From: CAYYNP01 sp964472545
GTDB taxonomy: Bacteria > Planctomycetota > Planctomycetia > Pirellulales > Thermoguttaceae
DNA: 9,122 nt
Assembly (NCBI GenBank): GCA_964472545.1
Contig: CAYYNP010000365.1
Coordinates: 1 to 9,122, forward strand
Direction of reading: 5' to 3'
Position numbers and translations under genes: made by a program. The notes under the pieces were generated by a model that had not been told where the DNA came from, did no database searches, and worked only from the letters and a program-made list of their open reading frames with translations. Below are positions 6,807-9,122 of the stretch, in pieces (position 1 is the stretch's first letter; each line of letters starts with the position of its first letter).

Positions 6807-8125
6807 TGGATCAGACCCCCTTCAAGATGTCGCTGTATTTCCCCGCCCAGGGCGCGGCCGAGACCGAGGCCACGGTTATCGAGTGGAGCGTCTCCGAAGG
6901 CGATCACTTCAGCAAAGGGCAGATCCTCGCGCAGGTCGACAGCGCCAAATCGGTCTTCGACTTCGAGGCCCCTTGCGACGGGCTGGTGATCCGGCTGTTG
7001 CACCTGGAGGGAGACACGGTTCAACTCAGCGAGCCGGTGATGGAGATCGAGACCTCCGACGTGGAGATGAAGGACTGGATTCCCCCGGCGGTCGCCGGCG
7101 ATGAGCCGGATACTTGGGACGAGCCGGCCCGTGCGGCCGCGGCCGACAGCGGCCAGACCGAAGAGATCCTCATCCTCGGCGTCGGCGGCTATCTGCCCGA
7201 GCGCGTGGTGACCAACGCGGAACTGGTCGAGCGATTCCCACAGATCACCGAACAATACGTCTATCAGGTCACCGGCATCCGCCAGCGGCGTTGGGCCGCC
7301 GAGGACGAGAAACCCTCGGAGATGGCCTTCAAGGCATCGCTCGAGGCGATCCGCAATTCACCGATCGCCACCAAAGACATCGACGCCATCGTGCTCTCGA
7401 CGACCACACCCGACGTGGCCATGCCCTCGACCGCATGTATCCTGCAGGATCGACTCAGCCTCGGTTCGATCCCCGCCTTTGATCTCAACGCGGCCTGCTC
7501 CGGCTGGCTCTACGCGGTGTCGATGGCCCACGGCATGATCCGCTCGGGCATTGCACGCAACGTGCTGACCGTGGGCGTCGACGTGCAGTCGCGGCTGTTG
7601 GACAAGGCCGACCGTAACGCCTACTTCATCTTCGGCGACGGCGCCGGCGCGGCGATCATCTCGGCCGGCCAGTCGGGCCACCGCATTCGCCAGGTGATCC
7701 TCGGCGCCGATTCGCGTGGGCTGCGGATGGCCCGGCGAGAGAATCCCGGCTATTTCGTCGCCAACGGCCAGCCGGACATCGACCCCTGGATCCGGCTCGA
7801 CGGCCCCGGCGTCTTCCGCATCGCCACCGACAGCTTCACGTCGTTGATTCGCGAGGCCACGGCAAAGACCGGCTGGAGTTCCGAAGAAACCCGCTGGGTC
7901 ATCCCGCATCAGGCCAACGGGCGGATCCTCAAAGCGGCCGCCAAGCGCAGCGGCATCCCCTTCGAGCGGTTCTTCCTCAACGTCGAGCGCGTGGGCAACA
8001 CCTCCAGCGCCAGCATCCCCCTGGCGTTGGTCGAGGCCGAGAAGGACCTTCAGCCGGGCGACAAGCTGGTCCTCTGCTCCGTCGGCGCCGGCATGACCAC
8101 GGCGGCCGTTTCGGTGGATTGGTAG
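6803..8125 (+). CDS. Lipoyl-domain / beta-ketoacyl-ACP synthase III fusion
   Basis: A 440-residue two-domain protein. Residues about 5-85 are a biotinyl/lipoyl domain with the carrier lysine in QVDSAKSVFDFEAP (Lys49). The spacing and DxxK motif fit lipoylation rather than biotin, whose site is normally MKM. An acidic, Ala-rich linker (about 86-118) leads to a thiolase-fold KASIII (FabH-like) domain (120-440) with VTGIRQRRW (156-164), the nucleophile in FDLNAACSGW (Cys232), FGDGAGAA (277-284), IPHQANGRIL (His369) and VGNTSSASIP (Asn399), so the Cys-His-Asn triad is intact. KASIII condenses a primer acyl thioester with malonyl-ACP. The fusion to a lipoyl arm, directly behind E1 with an ATGA overlap (start ATG 6803 or ATG 6806, the latter five bases after GGGGA), suggests the primer arrives as acyl-dihydrolipoamide rather than acyl-CoA. 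There is no E2 catalytic domain. Domain calls are firm; the acyl-transfer model is inference. Cytoplasmic; it ends the operon. Confidence 0.9.
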   Translation: MMDQTPFKMSLYFPAQGAAETEATVIEWSVSEGDHFSKGQILAQVDSAKSVFDFEAPCDGLVIRLLHLEGDTVQLSEPVMEIETSDVEMKDWIPPAVAGDEPDTWDEPARAAAADSGQTEEILILGVGGYLPERVVTNAELVERFPQITEQYVYQVTGIRQRRWAAEDEKPSEMAFKASLEAIRNSPIATKDIDAIVLSTTTPDVAMPSTACILQDRLSLGSIPAFDLNAACSGWLYAVSMAHGMIRSGIARNVLTVGVDVQSRLLDKADRNAYFIFGDGAGAAIISAGQSGHRIRQVILGADSRGLRMARRENPGYFVANGQPDIDPWIRLDGPGVFRIATDSFTSLIREATAKTGWSSEETRWVIPHQANGRILKAAAKRSGIPFERFFLNVERVGNTSSASIPLALVEAEKDLQPGDKLVLCSVGAGMTTAAVSVDW

Positions 8126-8137
8126 AGCGTGACGCTC
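8125..8137. terminator. Short hairpin between convergent genes (possible terminator)
   Basis: GAGCG-TGA-CGCTC forms a 5-bp stem overlapping the last base of the KASIII stop codon and ending five bases before the convergent zinc-ribbon stop. It could serve both strands. The stem is short and has no T-tract on either side, so it may simply be a small interspersed palindrome. Confidence 0.35.
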
Positions 8138-8141
8138 CCTA

Positions 8142-8867
8142 TCACAGCCCCGACTCGCCCTCCGGCATATAGAGCATCCGGCCGCAACTCTTGCAGAACA
8201 TCGGTTTGCCGAGCATGATATCGGCACAGACGTTCAACTGCACGTCGGTGTTGCAGCCGGTGCAGTGCTGGTTTTCGACGGACGCCAGGGCGTCTTCGCC
8301 TCGGTGACGGACGCCCCGGTTGTAGGCGTCACGAACGTCGCCGGGCAGTTCGGCCTCGCATTGGGCCAACTCGCCTTCCAGCCGCTCGATGTCGCCACGG
8401 ATCAAGGGCTCCTGCTGCGTCACTTTGGCGCGGATCTCTTCGGCCCGCTTGCGTGCCTGCTCGAAGACCTCCTCGGCCTCGACGATCTTCTGCTTCAACT
8501 CGTCGAGCTTGTCCATGCCTTCGAGGATCTCGTCGGCCAACACGCTATTGGTCATCTCTTGGGCGGCGATCTGCTCCTTCAACGCCTGGTACTCGCGATT
8601 GCTGGAGGCCGTGTTCAGTTTGTTGCCCAGTTCGACGATCTTCTCTTCCCCGGCCGTTAGTTGGACCTGTTTCGAATCGGAGGCCACCCGGGCGGCCGTC
8701 GATCGTTCGCGGGCCTGCCCGAGTTCGGCTTCGCGGTGTGCCATGCCGGCATCGGCCGCTTGGATCTGTTTGGGGCCCCGCTGCAGCCGCTGCCGTAGAT
8801 CGGTAAGTTGTCGATGGACGCGATGCAGCGTACGGAGTACGTCGGTCTTCATTTTCTCAGGCGACAT
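8142..8867 (-). CDS. Coiled-coil C4 zinc-ribbon protein (COG1579 / zf-RING_7 family)
   Basis: A 241-residue protein. Residues about 10-175 are a long, charged coiled coil rich in Glu, Lys, Gln and Ala, with the family signature NREYQALKEQI (90-100) in the hairpin region. The C-terminus is a zinc ribbon with two CxxC knuckles, CTGC (202-205) and CKSC (225-228), spaced as in PF02591. The length is normal for the family. Members are widespread, cytoplasmic and mostly uncharacterised; the Helicobacter pylori homologue HP0958 (FlgZ) stabilises RpoN and binds flagellin mRNA, so a role as a nucleic-acid or protein adaptor is possible but not shown here. Start: ATG at 8867 has no clear Shine-Dalgarno; the in-frame ATG at 8852 follows a weak TGAG. 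Both are plausible, since planctomycete starts often lack one. It is convergent with the KASIII gene, with 16 bases between the stops, so it is not part of that operon. Confidence 0.85.
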   Translation of the reverse strand: MSPEKMKTDVLRTLHRVHRQLTDLRQRLQRGPKQIQAADAGMAHREAELGQARERSTAARVASDSKQVQLTAGEEKIVELGNKLNTASSNREYQALKEQIAAQEMTNSVLADEILEGMDKLDELKQKIVEAEEVFEQARKRAEEIRAKVTQQEPLIRGDIERLEGELAQCEAELPGDVRDAYNRGVRHRGEDALASVENQHCTGCNTDVQLNVCADIMLGKPMFCKSCGRMLYMPEGESGL

Positions 8868-8947
8868 TGTGCAATAATCTCGGTCGATCGGGAGAGGAAT
8901 GGACGAAGTTGGCGAGTGCGGGCAAAGCGACCCGGCCGGACATCAGT

Positions 8948-9031
8948 TGCGTGTGCCACTGCTTCGCAGAAGCAGTGCGATGGAGTAGGGAATAGGAAAA
9001 GCACTGCTTCTACGAAGCAGTGGCACACGCA
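8948..9031. repeat. Second paired REP-like palindrome, inverted (BIME-like)
   Basis: Two 31-nt arms (8948-8978 and 9001-9031) are reverse complements at 30 of 31 positions, with 22 bases between. Each arm holds a perfect 9-bp hairpin, CACTGCTTC-N3-GAAGCAGTG (8957-8977 with loop GCA; 9002-9022 with loop TAC). It lies about 80 bases upstream of the zinc-ribbon start codon. It differs in sequence from the element at 1067-1145 but shares its architecture, down to the loop trinucleotides. Confidence 0.88.
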
Positions 9032-9049
9032 CGGCAAGCGAGTTCCCAG

Positions 9050-9122
9050 CCCCCCCCCCCCCCCCCCCCCCCCCCCGCGCGGGGGGCGACCCATCATTAA
9101 AAAGCCACCCCCCCCACCCCAC
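9050..9122. other. Poly-C run and low-complexity tail (probable artefact)
   Basis: A run of 27 C (9050-9076) is followed by G-rich and C-rich sequence up to the end. It mirrors the G run at the start. An open frame translating it on the minus strand gives poly-Gly. I treat it as a contig-end artefact; bases after 9076 may not belong to this genome position. Confidence 0.8.

Noticed and set aside
6803..7060. Calling the downstream gene an E2 (dihydrolipoamide acyltransferase)
   Set aside because: Only the lipoyl domain is E2-like. There is no peripheral-subunit-binding domain and no HxxxDG acyltransferase domain; the remainder is unmistakably KASIII.
8948..9031. CRISPR repeat pair
   Set aside because: The two units are inverted, not direct, only two exist, and each is internally palindromic. 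This fits a REP pair, not a CRISPR array.
8849..9097. Minus-strand frame with a poly-glycine start
   Set aside because: It begins in the artefactual C run and passes through the REP pair; no real gene is indicated.

Overview
The window looks like one short metagenomic or draft contig from a high-GC bacterium. Both ends run into homopolymers (G at 1-49, C at 9050-9076) that are probably sequencing or assembly artefacts. The gene content suggests a planctomycete, perhaps a Pirellulales-like lineage: a secreted DUF1080 protein, a long atypical Hsp70 with an extra C-terminal region, Pro-Ser-Pro-Gly-Gly-Arg-Gly repeats read through inside a protein, and many REP-like palindromes between genes. This placement is inference from recalled family distributions; no marker gene is present.

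Layout. Bases 50-422 hold no supported gene but contain an inverted repeat. A secreted DUF1080 (3-keto-disaccharide hydrolase-like) protein occupies 423-1049. A pair of inverted REP-like palindromes (1067-1145) separates it from a 1003-residue Hsp70-family protein (1175-4186), whose nucleotide-binding domain is interrupted in frame by two tandem REP-like palindromes. A visibly lower-GC spacer (4187-4670) carries a good sigma70-type promoter. It is followed by a two-gene, translationally coupled operon. The first gene (4671-6806) is a fused alpha+beta E1 of a thiamine-diphosphate 2-oxoacid dehydrogenase. The second (6803-8125) is a lipoyl domain fused to a beta-ketoacyl-ACP synthase III. A convergent gene on the minus strand (8142-8867) encodes a coiled-coil C4 zinc-ribbon protein. 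Upstream of it is another pair of inverted palindromes (8948-9031).

The most interesting part is the E1 / lipoyl-KASIII operon. E1 decarboxylates a 2-oxoacid and normally acylates a lipoyl domain on E2, whose acyltransferase domain passes the acyl group to CoA. Here the lipoyl domain is fused to a KASIII with an intact Cys-His-Asn triad, and there is no E2 acyltransferase domain or E3 in the window. The layout suggests direct transfer of an acyl group from lipoamide to the KASIII cysteine, then condensation with malonyl-ACP (or a similar extender), with no acyl-CoA intermediate. In addition, the E1-beta half has Leu where the family has the glutamate that activates thiamine diphosphate (GLDVG instead of GEDVG), which raises the question of altered chemistry. 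Both points are inferences from sequence.
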